A DNA stretch of 64,000 bases from an uncultured Pelagibacteraceae bacterium. Lineage in GTDB: Bacteria; Pseudomonadota; Alphaproteobacteria; Pelagibacterales; Pelagibacteraceae. Below are positions 42,573 to 52,428 of the stretch, piece by piece. The notes beneath the pieces were generated by a model. It was not told where the DNA came from and did no database searches. It saw only the letters and a program-made list of their open reading frames with translations. Position 1 is the first letter of the stretch, and each line of letters opens with the position of its first letter. Location: contig CACDZR010000005.1 in NCBI GenBank assembly GCA_902557235.1, positions 16,613 to 80,612 on the forward strand, given 5' to 3'. The translations under genes were made by a program, and so were the position numbers.

Positions 42573-42632
42573 TTTTAATAGCTATATAAAGCCCTTTTAC
42601 AAAAATTACACTTTAGTTTTCGCGACAATTTA

Positions 42633-43334
42633 TCAATTAATCACATAATTTACGATCGAAATTGCAGATATGACCGCGGTTTCTGACCTTAAAATATTCT
42701 CATTAATTTTAACCGGTTGAACGCCCTTAAAAGAGAGAATCTTCTCTCTTTCGGTCTCTGAAAAATCACCCTCTGGACCTACAATTATACAAACAGGTTT
42801 ATCTGTAAATTTTGATTTATCAACTTTATTAATATTTGAATTTAAATCTGTAAAAATTAGATCCATGGAATTTTTTTTTAAAAAACTATTTAAATTTTGA
42901 GCGTCTTCAATATTTGGTACATTAATACGATTTGATTGTTCACAAGCTTCAATTACAATTTTTTCTAAGCGATCTTTGTTAATTTTTCTAACCACTGTTC
43001 TATCAAATATAATTGGTAAAAATTTTGTAACTCCAAGCTCTGTTGCTTTTTGCAGCATAAAATTCTGATAGTTTGATTTGATAGGAGAAAACGCTAACCA
43101 TAATTCTTTTGTTATCTCTTTTTGTCTTAGTTGTTTTATTATCTTAAATTCAACAATATTTTTGGATATTCCTAAAATTTTTGCCTCCCACTCTCCCTCT
43201 TTATTGAATAATGAGAAAACCTCATTTTCTTTTACTCTCATTACTTTGCTTAAATAATGTGATTGATCCTTATCAAGTTTATCAATCATGTTTGCTGATA
43301 AAGTGTCTGAAAAAAATAATCTAATATTACTCAT
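42633..43334 (-). CDS. rsmE: 16S rRNA (uracil1498-N3)-methyltransferase
   Basis: 233 aa SPOUT; HYLSKVMRVKENEVF, QKATELGVTKFLPI, IVGPEGDFSETE, LRSETAVISAISIV. Confidence 0.94.
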   Translation of the reverse strand: MSNIRLFFSDTLSANMIDKLDKDQSHYLSKVMRVKENEVFSLFNKEGEWEAKILGISKNIVEFKIIKQLRQKEITKELWLAFSPIKSNYQNFMLQKATELGVTKFLPIIFDRTVVRKINKDRLEKIVIEACEQSNRINVPNIEDAQNLNSFLKKNSMDLIFTDLNSNINKVDKSKFTDKPVCIIVGPEGDFSETEREKILSFKGVQPVKINENILRSETAVISAISIVNYVIN

Positions 43335-43351
43335 TTGTGTTAAGTTAATTT

Positions 43352-44015
43352 ATGAAAAATATTAAAGCAATAATTTTTGATGCTTATGGAACACTGTTTG
43401 ATGTCAATTCAGCTGCTGAAAAATGTAAAGATAAAATTGGAGATAAATGGGAGGGTTTTGCAAACTTTTGGAGAACTACTCAACTAGAATACACTTGGCT
43501 TAGAAGTTTAATGAAAAGACATAAAGACTTTTGGCAAATTACTGAGGACAGCCTAGATAAATCAATGAAGACCTTTAATATAAACGCTTCAATGAAAAAT
43601 GAATTATTGAATTTGTATAAAGTTCTTTCACCTTTTAAAGAGGTTCCAGAAACCCTTAAAAAATTAAAAGAAAAGAATTTTAAATTAGCTATACTTTCAA
43701 ATGGAACTCCATATCTTTTAAAAGAGTTGGTTGAAAGTAATAATTTAGATAAATTGTTCGATGATATATTTTCAATAGAAGAAGTTGGAATTTATAAACC
43801 AGACTCGAAAGTTTATGACTTGCCTATAAAAAAAATACAAAATTAAAAGTAATGAAGTTGCTTTCTTAAGTGCAAACACATGGGATGTTTCAGGGGGAGG
43901 AAATTATGGTTATCATTCTATTTGGGTAAACCGTAATAATAATATCTTTGACAATCTTGATTACAAACCTAATAATCAAGTTAAAAACTTAAGTGAACTT
44001 ATCGATTTAATTTAA
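43352..44015 (+). pseudogene. Type II haloacid dehalogenase-like HAD hydrolase, interrupted by a single-base frameshift in an A8 tract (43828-43835)
   Basis: ORF 43352-43846 AIIFDAYGTLFDVNSAA...LAILSNGTPYLL ends early; deleting one A restores PIKKYKIKSNEVAFLSANTWDVSGGGNYGYHSIWVNRNNN...LIDLI* to 44015. Confidence 0.88.
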
Positions 44016-44031
44016 ATTAAAAGAGGAGTAT

Positions 44032-44271
44032 ATGAATAAAGGACAAAGAGCAGGAGAAAGTGCAATTGCAGTAGATGTCGAAGAAGGAAAATCTTATTAT
44101 TGGTGCAGTTGTGGCAAAAGTTCTAAACAACCCTTTTGTGATGGCTCACATAAAGGTACTGAATTTAATCCTGTTGTATATAAAGCTGAAACGACAAAAA
44201 AAAAGTTTTTTTGTGCTTGTAAACAAACAAACAATCAACCCTTTTGTGACGGTTCACATAACAAAAAGTAA
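44032..44271 (+). CDS. CDGSH iron-sulfur domain protein (tandem CDGSH)
   Basis: 79 aa; two CxC...PFCDGSH motifs: YWCSCGKSSKQPFCDGSH and FFCACKQTNNQPFCDGSH. Confidence 0.93.
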   Translation: MNKGQRAGESAIAVDVEEGKSYYWCSCGKSSKQPFCDGSHKGTEFNPVVYKAETTKKKFFCACKQTNNQPFCDGSHNKK

Positions 44272-44309
44272 CATTGAAAATTTAGATTTAATAATTACTC
44301 TAGGTATAT

Positions 44310-45143
44310 ATGACAATTGAAATAGATAAAATTATCGACCCCATTCCAGCATCAGATGGAGCTGGAGTTAAATTAAAAAGAAGTATTGGTGTTGAACCAA
44401 ATTATTTTGATCCTTTTTTAATGTTAGATGAATTTGGTTCAGAAAATAGTGAAGATTATATCGCTGGATTTCCTCCACACCCACATAGAGGAATTGAAAC
44501 GGTTACTTATATGCTTGCTGGTGACTTTGAGCATGAAGATAGTACTGGTGGAAAAGGTAGAATGACCGCTGGTGATGTTCAGTGGATGAAAACAGGAAGT
44601 GGAATTATTCACTCAGAAATGCCTGCTATGAAAGAGGGAAAACTTCACGGATTTCAATTATGGATAAATATGCCAGCAAAATTAAAAATGAGTAAACCAG
44701 AATATATTTATATTGATGCAGATAAAATGAGTGTCCACAAAGATGGCGATAAGCAAGTAAAAGTTATCGCAGGTAAATTTGAAAAAGCTGAAGGTCCAGT
44801 TAAAGGACATAATGTTGAACCTGTTTATTTTGATGTTGAGTTAAATAAAAACAAAGATTTTAAATTTAGTCTTCCCTCTACGCACAATACATTTATCTAT
44901 CTTATAAAAGGTGAAATTAAAATTGGTGAAAAAAAACATGAAAAAGTTAAGGATAGTACTTTGATCTTACTATCTAAAGGAGAGAATTTAAAAGTCAGAG
45001 CACAGTCTGATGCAAAATTTTTAGTTATTTCAGGCAAACCTATCAATGAAGAAATAGCAAGAGGTGGACCATTTGTAATGAACACTAAAGCAGAGATCTT
45101 GCAAGCTGTTCAAGATTATCATAATGGTACATTTGTAAAGTAG
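44310..45143 (+). CDS. Pirin family protein
   Basis: 277 aa; FDPFLMLDEFGSE, GFPPHPHRGIETVTYMLAGDFEHEDSTGGKGRMTAGDVQWMKTGSGIIHSEMP. Confidence 0.95.
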   Translation: MTIEIDKIIDPIPASDGAGVKLKRSIGVEPNYFDPFLMLDEFGSENSEDYIAGFPPHPHRGIETVTYMLAGDFEHEDSTGGKGRMTAGDVQWMKTGSGIIHSEMPAMKEGKLHGFQLWINMPAKLKMSKPEYIYIDADKMSVHKDGDKQVKVIAGKFEKAEGPVKGHNVEPVYFDVELNKNKDFKFSLPSTHNTFIYLIKGEIKIGEKKHEKVKDSTLILLSKGENLKVRAQSDAKFLVISGKPINEEIARGGPFVMNTKAEILQAVQDYHNGTFVK

Positions 45144-45146
45144 ATA

Positions 45147-46118
45147 ATGAAATCAGTTCAAATAGATAAATTTGGTGGACCAGAAGTTTTGGTTGTTAAA
45201 GATGTAGAATTAGGAAAGCCTGGACCAAAAGAAGTTTTAATCAAAAATTTATCAATTGGTCTTAATTTTATAGATGTATATCATCGAACAGGTCTTTATC
45301 CTATCCCCTTACCAAGTGGTATTGGACTTGAAGCTTGTGGAGTAATTGAAGAAATTGGCTCTGAGGTAAAATTATTTAAAGTTGGCGACAGAGTTACTCA
45401 TGCATCAATGCCTATTGGAGCATACTCAGAAAAACAAATAATGCCTGAAGAAAAATTAGTTTCTGTCCCCGATGGAGTTTCTGATGAAGTAGCATCTTGT
45501 ATTACACTAAAAGGAATTACTGCAGAGTATCTATTACATAGAGCTTATCCATTAAAAAAAAGGGATAAAGTTTTATACCATGCTGCCGCAGGTGGACTTG
45601 GCCAGATTTTATGTTCATGGGCCAATGCTTTGGGTGCTGAAGTAATTGGGACTGTTGGCTCAAAAGCTAAGGAGGAAATAGCTAAAAAGAATGGTTGTCA
45701 TCACGTAATAAATTATTCTGAAAAAAATTTTGTTGAAGAAGTTGAAAAAATTGTAGGTAAAAATGGAATTGATGTAGTCTATGACGGGGTTGGTATCAAA
45801 ACATTTAAAGGGTCAATTGAAACATTAAAAATTAGAGGAATGATGGTAGCGTTTGGAAATGCATCAGGTTATGTTGATACGATTGACGTCAAAAAAGATA
45901 TAAATGCGAAAGGACTATTTTTTACAAGGCCATCTATTGCTCACTATACTGTTAAAAGGGAAGAGCTTGTAGAGTCAGCTAAAAAAGTTTTTGACGCAAT
46001 CTTATCGAAAAAGTTTAATGTTGAAATTTCAAAAAAATACTCACTTAAGGATGCTGCTCAAGCACATAAAGATTTAGAGGCAAGATTGCTAACAGGTCCA
46101 GCAGTAATAATTCCTTAA
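45147..46118 (+). CDS. NADPH:quinone oxidoreductase (MDR, QOR family)
   Basis: 323 aa; NFIDVYHRTGLYPIPLPSGIGLEACGVIEEIG, YHAAAGGLGQILCSWANALGAEVIGTVGS. Confidence 0.94.
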   Translation: MKSVQIDKFGGPEVLVVKDVELGKPGPKEVLIKNLSIGLNFIDVYHRTGLYPIPLPSGIGLEACGVIEEIGSEVKLFKVGDRVTHASMPIGAYSEKQIMPEEKLVSVPDGVSDEVASCITLKGITAEYLLHRAYPLKKRDKVLYHAAAGGLGQILCSWANALGAEVIGTVGSKAKEEIAKKNGCHHVINYSEKNFVEEVEKIVGKNGIDVVYDGVGIKTFKGSIETLKIRGMMVAFGNASGYVDTIDVKKDINAKGLFFTRPSIAHYTVKREELVESAKKVFDAILSKKFNVEISKKYSLKDAAQAHKDLEARLLTGPAVIIP

Positions 46119-46540
46119 TCTAAATTTACATCCATATCAGACATATGAAGTCTTAGAGCGTTCGTTGAAATGTGAATTTCTCGAATAAAAAATAGTATTG
46201 AAATAATCATAGATAAACAACAAGAACCAAAAATTATCCGAGCTAAAAAAACTTCGTCTAGGTAGAGAGCAAAAACAGTTAACATGTTAAATAAGAAGCC
46301 AAAGGCAGCAAACAAAATAGTCCATCTCAAAAGCGTAATTCTTCCACTTAAATTTATAAACTGCTTTTTCCATTCAGGAGGAATATGTTTTTCGTACACA
46401 TGTTCATCATGAAGCTGTCTTATAAGAATGCTTAATGAATGGAATCTATTACTATAAACTGACATCAACAATGGTATTGCTGGAAACATCAAAGCTGTCA
46501 CAGTATAATCAATATTCATACGAATCAATTTGATTATCAA
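46115..46540 (-). CDS. DUF2721-family membrane protein
   Basis: 141 aa; TALMFPAIPLLMSVYSNRFHSLSILIRQLH, RITLLRWTILFAAFGFLFNMLTVFALYL. Confidence 0.75.
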   Translation of the reverse strand: MIIKLIRMNIDYTVTALMFPAIPLLMSVYSNRFHSLSILIRQLHDEHVYEKHIPPEWKKQFINLSGRITLLRWTILFAAFGFLFNMLTVFALYLDEVFLARIIFGSCCLSMIISILFFIREIHISTNALRLHMSDMDVNLD

Positions 46541-46571
46541 TCTTGCCTTTGTTATTTACAAGTAAAATCTT

Positions 46572-47438
46572 ATGAACCAATTAAATCTTTTTGTAGAACT
46601 TACCAGACTTAAAAAACCGATTGGATACATGCTGTTATTTTGGCCATGTGCATGGGGGCTTACAATAGCATATGATTTTTCATTAAATTTAAATATTTAT
46701 TTTCTTTACTTATTACTATTTTTTTTAGGATCTGTTTTAATGAGATCTGCTGGATGTATAGTAAATGATGTTCTTGATAGAAAGTTTGATAAAAAAGTAT
46801 TAAGAACTAAAGATAGACCAATAGCTTCTGGAAAAATATCAATTAAACTTGCTTTACTATATTCGGGAGTTCTATGTTTGATTGCTTTTCTAGTTCTAAT
46901 CAATTTTAATTTTTTTACAATTATTATAGCTTTGGCATCTATGCCTTTAGCGTTTACTTATCCGTTAATGAAAAGATTTACCTATTGGCCCCAACTGTTC
47001 TTAGGCATAACTTTTAATTATGGATTATTGCTTGGATGGACATCTATTAATGAGGAAATAAGTCTTATTCCGATTATATTTTATCTTGGCGCCATATTTT
47101 GGACATTGGGTTACGACACAATATACGGATATCAAGATATTGAAGATGATGAAATTATAGGAGTTAAATCAACATCAATAAAGTTTAAACAAAATCCAAA
47201 AATATTTTTATCTACATGTTATTTTATTTTTACCCTTCTTTTTATTGTTACCGGTATCAAATTAGATTTTAATAATTATTTTTTTATAGGAACTATGGCA
47301 GTTTTCTTTCATTTATCAGTTATTCAAATTATGAATTTCAATAAAAAAGATAGGGAAAAATGTCTAAAAATTTTTAAAAGTAATAACTTTTTAGGATTAA
47401 TAATATTAATTTGTATTCTTGTAGGTAAGCTAAGTTAA
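46572..47438 (+). CDS. ubiA: 4-hydroxybenzoate polyprenyltransferase
   Basis: 288 aa; LTRLKKPIGYMLLFWPCAWGL, GCIVNDVLDRKFDKKVLRTKDRPIASGKIS, DTIYGYQDIEDDEIIGVKST. Confidence 0.95.
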   Translation: MNQLNLFVELTRLKKPIGYMLLFWPCAWGLTIAYDFSLNLNIYFLYLLLFFLGSVLMRSAGCIVNDVLDRKFDKKVLRTKDRPIASGKISIKLALLYSGVLCLIAFLVLINFNFFTIIIALASMPLAFTYPLMKRFTYWPQLFLGITFNYGLLLGWTSINEEISLIPIIFYLGAIFWTLGYDTIYGYQDIEDDEIIGVKSTSIKFKQNPKIFLSTCYFIFTLLFIVTGIKLDFNNYFFIGTMAVFFHLSVIQIMNFNKKDREKCLKIFKSNNFLGLIILICILVGKLS

Positions 47439-49169
47439 ATGACTAATACAGAAATTTTAATAGATCTTTATAAAAGATATACAAAAAAACATATTAAAAA
47501 AATTTTTCTTTCTGTGTTCTTTTCTGTATTGGTTGCAGGTAGTACTGCTATGATTGCATACCTGCTTGATCCAGCAATAGAAAAAATCTTTATTGAAAAA
47601 AATCAGAAACTAATGTTAATAATTCCCATTGTTATTTTAATTACATTTGCAGTTAAGGGCACTTCACTTTATTTAGCTAAAACCTTATTAATTCAAGTTG
47701 GTGGTGAAGTTCAAAAGATTCTTCAATTACAAATTATGCAATCAATATTAAAATCAAATGTTGAAAAGATTAATAAAAAACATTCAGGAAAATTTCTATC
47801 ACACATTAATTATGACTCGGGGATGGTTATGAAGCTTGTAACCGATACAATCTTATTATTTACCAAAGATAGTTTAACATTAATTGGTCTTATAGGTGTA
47901 ATGTTTTACCAAAATTGGAAGTTAGCAATATTCGCTATTATAATGATACCTTTAGCATCTATTGCTGCAAAATCTTTGGGTAAAAGAATCGGTAAAGTTT
48001 CAACAGAATCGCAAGAAATTGCAGGTTTTTTAAGTTCATTTTTTATAGAAATTATTAAAAATCATAAAGTCATAAAAATTTTCCAAACCGAACAATATGA
48101 AAATGAAAGATTAAGTAAAATTATAAATACTTTTAAAGAAAAGGTTGTAAAAATTCAAACCGTAATGACTAGAGCTACACCAATTATGGAAACTCTGACT
48201 GGTTTAATGATTGGAGGTTTAATTTATTATTCTGGTAACTTGATTATAAAGGGAGAGTTAGAATTAAATAATTTTTTTTCATTTTTAGCAGCCATGATGT
48301 TAGCTTACCAACCTGTAAGATCATTAGCGACTTTAAATATGGGTATCCACCAAGGATTGTCGGCTGCAAAAAGGTTAATCCCGATTATTGATGAGGATAA
48401 TACTGATAAAAATTATAATAATCACCTTAAAATTGATCAAGGGAATATAAATTTTAAAGATATAAGTTTTAAATATTCTGAAGGTTTAAAAAATGTTTTA
48501 AACAAAATAAATTTAGAATTTAAAAGTGGTCAAATGACTGCATTAGTTGGTCATAGTGGTGCAGGAAAATCTACTATACTAAATTTTATTCCAAGATTTT
48601 ATGAGCCATTGAACGGAAAAATTTATGTAGACAATCAACCAATCGACGAACACTCATTATCATCTTTAAGAGAAAATATTTCATTGGTTAGTCAGGATAT
48701 ATCGTTATTTGATGATACTATTAAAAATAATATAAAGTATTCTAGACTTACAGCCTCTGATGAGGAAATCGTTGAAGCAGCAAAATTATCCAATTGCGAT
48801 GATTTTGTAATGAATATGCCAAATGGATACGACACTGTAATAGGTGAAAATGGTGTAAGATTATCTGGCGGAGAAAAACAAAGATTGTCAATTGCAAGAG
48901 CAATACTAAAAAAAAGTAAAATAATTCTATTAGATGAAGCCACCTCCTCTTTAGACGCGGAAACAGAGGATAAAATTCAAAAAGCGATTAATTATCTTAC
49001 AAAAAATAAAACAACAATCGTAATTGCTCACAGATTATCTACTGTTCTAAATTCAGACAAAATTTATGTAATAGATTCTGGAAAAGTGGTAGCAGAAGGA
49101 AATCATAATGAACTATTAAATTCTTCATCTATTTATAAAAATTTTTATGATAAGCAATTAAAATCTTAA
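47439..49169 (+). CDS. msbA: Lipid A export ABC transporter, permease/ATPase
   Basis: 576 aa; TMD plus NBD ALVGHSGAGKSTILNFIPRFYEP, LSGGEKQRLSIARAILKKSKIILLDEATSSLD. Confidence 0.92.
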   Translation: MTNTEILIDLYKRYTKKHIKKIFLSVFFSVLVAGSTAMIAYLLDPAIEKIFIEKNQKLMLIIPIVILITFAVKGTSLYLAKTLLIQVGGEVQKILQLQIMQSILKSNVEKINKKHSGKFLSHINYDSGMVMKLVTDTILLFTKDSLTLIGLIGVMFYQNWKLAIFAIIMIPLASIAAKSLGKRIGKVSTESQEIAGFLSSFFIEIIKNHKVIKIFQTEQYENERLSKIINTFKEKVVKIQTVMTRATPIMETLTGLMIGGLIYYSGNLIIKGELELNNFFSFLAAMMLAYQPVRSLATLNMGIHQGLSAAKRLIPIIDEDNTDKNYNNHLKIDQGNINFKDISFKYSEGLKNVLNKINLEFKSGQMTALVGHSGAGKSTILNFIPRFYEPLNGKIYVDNQPIDEHSLSSLRENISLVSQDISLFDDTIKNNIKYSRLTASDEEIVEAAKLSNCDDFVMNMPNGYDTVIGENGVRLSGGEKQRLSIARAILKKSKIILLDEATSSLDAETEDKIQKAINYLTKNKTTIVIAHRLSTVLNSDKIYVIDSGKVVAEGNHNELLNSSSIYKNFYDKQLKS

Positions 49170-50404
49170 TGTTTTTTATTTATAAAATTTTAATTAATTT
49201 AGTATTTTTTTTTTCTCCAATAATTATTATTTTTCGAATATTCAAGGGTAAGGAAGACTTATTTAGATTTAAGGAAAAAATAGGTTTTTTCTCAAAAAAA
49301 AGAAAAGAAGGGAAATTGATTTGGTTTCATGGAGCCAGCGTAGGTGAAATCCAAAGTATTATTCCATTAGTAGAAAGATTTGAAAAAAATAAGAAAATTA
49401 AACAGATTTTAATTACGTCTAATACTGTAAGTTCATCGTTTATAATTAAAAATTTAAAATTAAAAAAAACAATACATCAATTTTTTCCTATTGATTGTAA
49501 CTTTATTTCCAAAAGGTTTTTAAATTATTGGAAACCTTCAAGGGTTTTTTTTATAGACTCTGAAATTTGGCCCAATACTATAAATAACTTATATAAAAGA
49601 AATACGCCAATATTTATTCTTAACGGACGAATCACGAAAAAATCATTTAATCGATGGAAAGTTTTTTCTTCTTTTGCAAAATCAATCTTTAGTAAATTTG
49701 ATTTATGTCTTTCATCAAATATTGAAACAAAAAAATATTTGAAAAAATTAGGGGTAAAAAATATAAAAACAATTGGTAATCTAAAATTTAGTCAATCCGA
49801 AAATGAAAAAACTAACTTAAATAAAAACCTGGTGAATTTAATTAACTCAAGGAAAACATGGTGTGCATCTAGTACTCACTATAATGAAGAAAAGTTTTGT
49901 GGAATAGCACACATAAAATTGAAAAAAAAATTCAAAAACCTGTTAACGATAATTATTCCAAGGCACATTAACAGAATTAATGCAATTAAGACAGAACTCA
50001 ATACCTTAAATCTAAAAGTTCATTTAGATGAACCTAAAAAGAAAATTGACCCTAATACAGATATTTATCTAGTAAATTCTTATGGAAAAACAAAATTGTT
50101 CTACAAAGTCTGTAAAAATATTTTTCTAGGAGGATCATTAATTAAACATGGTGGTCAAAACCCATTAGAAGCAACTAGATATGGTTGTAAAGTTTTGCAT
50201 GGTCCAAATGTTTCAAATTTTAGAGAAATTTATAGATTTCTTAATAAAAAAAATTTATCAAGAAAAATAACTAATCAAGATCAACTAATTAACTATATCA
50301 TCAAATATTTTAATTCCAAAAATAACTCAAAAAAAATAATTAAGGATTTACATTTGATAGGAATAGATATTTTAAATAAAACCTATAAAGAAATTAATAA
50401 ATGA
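49169..50404 (+). CDS. waaA: 3-deoxy-D-manno-octulosonic acid transferase
   Basis: 411 aa; IWFHGASVGEIQSIIPLVERF, FFIDSEIWPN, ASSTHYNEE, FLGGSLIKHGGQNPLEATRYG. Confidence 0.93.
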   Translation: MFFIYKILINLVFFFSPIIIIFRIFKGKEDLFRFKEKIGFFSKKRKEGKLIWFHGASVGEIQSIIPLVERFEKNKKIKQILITSNTVSSSFIIKNLKLKKTIHQFFPIDCNFISKRFLNYWKPSRVFFIDSEIWPNTINNLYKRNTPIFILNGRITKKSFNRWKVFSSFAKSIFSKFDLCLSSNIETKKYLKKLGVKNIKTIGNLKFSQSENEKTNLNKNLVNLINSRKTWCASSTHYNEEKFCGIAHIKLKKKFKNLLTIIIPRHINRINAIKTELNTLNLKVHLDEPKKKIDPNTDIYLVNSYGKTKLFYKVCKNIFLGGSLIKHGGQNPLEATRYGCKVLHGPNVSNFREIYRFLNKKNLSRKITNQDQLINYIIKYFNSKNNSKKIIKDLHLIGIDILNKTYKEINK

Positions 50405-51358
50405 TTTTAAAAAAACCAAAATTTTGGGATTTAAAAAAACCAAATTTTTTTGCGTATTTACTTTATCCTTTTACAATATTTGTTGAAATCAATAATATTA
50501 TCTCCACTCTTATACCAAAAAAAAAATTCACTGAAATAAAAACTTTATGTGTTGGAAACTTATATGTTGGGGGTACTGGAAAAACTCCAACTTCATTACT
50601 TCTATACAATCTTTTAAAGAAAATGAATATTAATCCGGTAACTGCAAAAAAATTTTATAATAATCAAATGGACGAACAAAAAACTTCTTGAAGATAATTC
50701 AAATTTCATCTCACTAACTGATAGAAAAAAAATAGTTAAAAAAGCTATTGAGATGAAATTTGATATGATAATTTTTGATGATGGACTTCAAGAAAAGTGG
50801 ATCGATTATGATATAAAGTTTGCTTGTTTTGATAGTGAGAAATGGATTGGAAACGGTCATTTAATACCCTCTGGACCATTAAGAGAAAAACTAGATACTA
50901 TAAAAAACTATCATGGAATATTTTTAAAAACAGTTAATGAGAACTCAAATTTAGATTATATTTTTAATAAAATCAGAAATATAAATCCAAATATTGAGAT
51001 TTTTGAGACAAATATTGAAATTAAAAATATCAATCAATTTAATATTGATAAAAATCATATTATTTTTTCAGGAATTGGAAATCCGGATAGTTTCAAAAAG
51101 TTACTACTTAAAAATCAATTTAAAATAATTGAGGAGATTACTTTTCCAGATCATTATAATTATCAAGATAAAGATATTTCAGAAATCATAAGTAAAGCAA
51201 ATTCCAATAATGCTGAAATCATTACAACTGAAAAAGATTTCAAAAGAATTCCTCAAAATTTTAAAGAAAAAATTAATTTTTTAGAAATAAATATCCAAAT
51301 TAAGGATGAAACTAAGCTTGTTCAATTTTTAAAAACCAAAATAAATGAAATTAATTAA
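50401..51358 (+). pseudogene. lpxK: Tetraacyldisaccharide 4'-kinase, split into two ORFs by a +1 A in an A6 tract (50678-50683)
   Basis: ORF 50401-50691 KTLCVGNLYVGGTGKTPTSLLLYNLL and ORF 50753-51358 FDMIIFDDGLQEKWIDYDIKFACFDSEKWIGNGHLIPSGPLREKL; removing one A joins ...MDEQKLLEDNSNFISLTDRKKIVKKAIEMKFDMIIFDDGLQ. Confidence 0.9.
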
Positions 51359-52211
51359 ATATTTTATACAGTTTATTTTAATTATTTTTTTATTTTTATT
51401 ATTTAAGATTTTAAGATTGAAACTATCGAAATCTTTTTCAAGTTTTATTTTCAAAACAATTGGCCCTCATTTTAGATCAAAAAAAATTTCTCATTCTAAT
51501 TTAACTATAGCTTTCCCTAAATTAGATGAAAATGAAAAAGATAAAATTGTAAACGATATGTGGGCTACTTATGGTAAAATCTTTGCTGAATATATTTTTA
51601 TAAAAAATTTCAGGCAATCTCCTAAATTTTCAAAAAAAATTATTATAGAAAATCAAAAAATCTTAGAAAAAATTAAGCAAAAAAATACTCCAGTAATCTT
51701 TATATCGGGACATTTTGATAATTTTGAATTAATGGCAATGCATATTGAAAAGTCTGGTGTTGATTTAGCTGCAATTTATAGACCTTTGAATAATAAATTT
51801 CTAAATCCGCTAATGGAAAATATAAGAAAAAATTATATTTGCAAAAAACAAATTCAAAAAGGAATTTCTGGTACAAAGCAGTTACTAAGAGAATTCAAAA
51901 ATGGGACGTCTATTGCTTTAATGATTGATCAAAGAGTTTCTGAAGGAATAAAATGTGATTTTTTTGGTCAAGAGGCTCTCACGACTACAATACCAGCTCA
52001 GTTTATCAAAAAATTTAATGCTGAAGTAGTTCCTATTAGTATTGAAAGATTAACAGATGATAATTTTAAAATTAAAATTTTTGATAATATTCAATTTTCT
52101 AAAAGTGACTCTGTTGAAAAAATTACACTGGAACTAAATAAAATTTTAGAAAAAATGATTATCGCAAACCCAAAACAATGGATTTGGACACATAATAGAT
52201 GGAAAATATAA
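51345..52211 (+). CDS. lpxL: Lipid A biosynthesis acyltransferase (LpxL/HtrB family)
   Basis: 288 aa; PVIFISGHFDNFELMAMHIEKSG, YRPLNNKFLNPLM, MIDQRVSEGIKCDFFGQEALTTTIPAQF. Confidence 0.9.
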   Translation: MKLIKYFIQFILIIFLFLLFKILRLKLSKSFSSFIFKTIGPHFRSKKISHSNLTIAFPKLDENEKDKIVNDMWATYGKIFAEYIFIKNFRQSPKFSKKIIIENQKILEKIKQKNTPVIFISGHFDNFELMAMHIEKSGVDLAAIYRPLNNKFLNPLMENIRKNYICKKQIQKGISGTKQLLREFKNGTSIALMIDQRVSEGIKCDFFGQEALTTTIPAQFIKKFNAEVVPISIERLTDDNFKIKIFDNIQFSKSDSVEKITLELNKILEKMIIANPKQWIWTHNRWKI

Positions 52212-52215
52212 TGAT

Positions 52216-52404
52216 TTAGTTTTCTGATTCTCTTTTTTGATGAGCTTCCTTATACGAAAAATAGGCCTCTTGAGTTTCCACATTCCAATAGTTTAAATTA
52301 TCCAAAGAAATTTTTTTACCTGAAACTGCACATAGAACATGGTCACCATTCTCAATTATTTTGAAATTATTTGGTAAATATTTTAATTTAGCTAATTTTT
52401 TCAT
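52216..52404 (-). CDS. DUF2093 family small protein
   Basis: 62 aa; AKLKYLPNNFKIIENGDHVLCAVSGKKISLDNLNYWNVETQEAYFSYKEA. Confidence 0.8.
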   Translation of the reverse strand: MKKLAKLKYLPNNFKIIENGDHVLCAVSGKKISLDNLNYWNVETQEAYFSYKEAHQKRESEN

Positions 52405-52428
52405 GATTTATAGTTTATATATAATTAT

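Noticed and set aside
44075-44320. 81-aa ORF overlapping the CDGSH gene in another frame
   Set aside because: The +1 frame lacks the CDGSH motifs; 44032-44271 is clearly the coding frame.
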